A stretch of DNA of 64,000 nucleotides from Paralithodes platypus (lineage: Eukaryota > Arthropoda > Malacostraca > Decapoda > Lithodidae). The stretch is taken from NCBI GenBank assembly GCA_032716605.1, contig CM064509.1, positions 40,396,924-40,460,923 on the forward strand. The letters are read 5' to 3'. Position 1 is the first letter of the stretch. Every line of letters begins with the position of its first letter. Shown one piece after another: positions 62,816 through 64,000 of this stretch. A program made the translations under genes and the position numbers. The notes beneath the pieces were generated by a model. That model had not been told where the DNA came from. It was given only the letters and a program-made list of their open reading frames with translations, and ran no database searches.

Positions 62816-64000
62816 TTGAGATCTAGAAGATATATAAGTAAAAGGAACAGTCAGAGTAAGCTATGGGTATGGCAGAGATCGCTCAGCTCTCACTCTGATA
62901 GACCAGCCCATCACCACATGACTAGAACCCAATCCTCTCAGCATCAGCTAGGAAAGGCCCTAGAAAGCCACCTTTGGCGGGGGGATAGCTCCCCTACTTT
63001 AACTCCTTTCGGAGTTGGGCACCCGCCAGATTGCAGAGTAAACACCGTAGACTTCATCGACTTACTTTCACCTTCGTATAATCGACAGCCATTTTATTTT
63101 TTTATTTACTAAGGGAAGTACTAACTAGCTGAGTACTAACTCAACCAGTGGGGGTGTGGGGGCAGCAGCCCCCACCCATAACACCTATCACATTAGGTTA
63201 GGCTAATGTCTTTTCAAATCACTATCGAGGGCGTGTCTCAACATCGATCAATAGGCCTAATGGGAAAATAGGTTTTCCCGATATTTCTAATTACTGTAAT
63301 TACAAACACTATAGGCTAGGCCTATATTGATGCAAATTAACTATTTCTTTTATAAAAAACACTCCGAAAATTTGTGGTAGGCCTATTAAAATAAAAAAAT
63401 CCGAAGTCTGTCGTCGGTTTGTTGCTCGAGGTTACGTCCCCTCTAAATTGACCATTCTGTTGCAGAGTGTATTTTTATTTTGTTATTTTTATTTTATTTT
63501 TACCCTCGTGGCCCGGGCTGCCTTTCCAAAGGACGGAGCTCATATCCGGGCGATCTGGCCGAAAAACGTCTAGGCCTAGGCTACCGTATCTTTGTTATTT
63601 TAACTGCTAGAAATTTTCCATGCATCTCTAGTAGTAGTAGTAGTTGTAGGTCGGAAAGATTTTGCCTTTACAACGGCACTTTCCTAGGTTTTATGATTTA
63701 TGACTTCCCAAACTTGACTACTTCCTTTAACGTGACGATAGAACTTACACTAGTTGTATTTGCGGGAGTGAGCATGCTCGTTAATTCCCGCCTCCTAAGA
63801 TATGTTTGTCATACCGTGCTTTGAAACTATGCACTGATGATGCAGACACTACTTCGGCTGGCAATTTGGGTCAATATACAGGAGGCGCTACAATATAGGT
63901 AGCAAAATTCTAATGGTAGTTTTGGGTTCCTATCATCATATGCTTCATTTCTATATACTTTTTATCCCCGGGAAAAAAACAAAAAACTTGGGATTTGGTA
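62816..64000. other. No gene seen; 8-bp hairpin at 63156-63175
   Basis: Unassigned DNA. GTGGGGGC-agca-GCCCCCAC at 63156-63175 is a perfect hairpin. A 114-codon ORF (63480-63824) has no recognisable domain. Confidence 0.45.

Overview
The window is animal nuclear DNA and is almost entirely transposable elements, many nested inside one another. There are no bacterial features: no operons, no ribosome binding sites, and no spaced CRISPR array. The mix of elements (a DIRS element with a tyrosine recombinase, several CR1/Jockey/I/RTE-like LINEs, tRNA-headed SINEs, a tRNA-Leu-primed LTR family, and many palindromic elements with TTAA duplications) suggests an invertebrate with a large repeat-rich genome. 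A decapod crustacean is my best guess, but no diagnostic host gene is present. No host protein-coding gene can be supported. A 100-N run at 38155-38254 marks a scaffold gap.

Layout. 1-3.1 kb: a DIRS fragment (minus) and a 5'-truncated LINE with an intact reverse transcriptase. 3.1-6.3 kb: palindromic TTAA elements, one inserted in another, and a 32-bp minisatellite. 7.1-10.4 kb: a nearly complete LINE (minus) with one stop and one frameshift. 10.7-16.6 kb: tandem repeats, SINE pieces, TTAA elements and LINE tails. 16.7-25.6 kb: an essentially complete DIRS element with inverted terminal repeats, gag, RT/RNase H, tyrosine recombinase and internal complementary region. 25.6-28.7 kb: TTAA elements, a SINE, and the probable leader or LTR of a Ty3/gypsy-like element. 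28.9-34.5 kb: its gag-protease, split by a LINE with an intact 998-codon ORF2. 34.5-39.2 kb: unassigned DNA, an I-type LINE 3' end, the gap and local duplications. 39.5-44 kb: one decayed LINE interrupted by five insertions. 44.5-49.4 kb: three more LINE remnants. 49.7-57.1 kb: an LTR family present as a 949-bp miniature (TRIM) copy and a 2.7-kb gag-only copy, the latter inserted in yet another LINE. 58.8-64 kb: mostly unassigned, repeat-poorer DNA with a GC-richer promoter-like patch near 60.5-60.9 kb.

How the parts relate. Autonomous-looking enzymes are the LINE ORF2 at 29579-32575 and the DIRS tyrosine recombinase at 23141-24268. Most other copies are broken or non-autonomous. Several insertions can be resolved to the base because an uninterrupted copy or a reading frame defines the empty site: TTAA elements at 41285, 48586 and 57264, an LTR element with a 5-bp GATAC duplication at 54435/57138, and a LINE tail with a 12-bp duplication at 40743/41011. 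The most unusual signal is that all four LTRs of the TRIM/gag-only family carry a tRNA-like module with matching Pol III A and B boxes and a T5 terminator.
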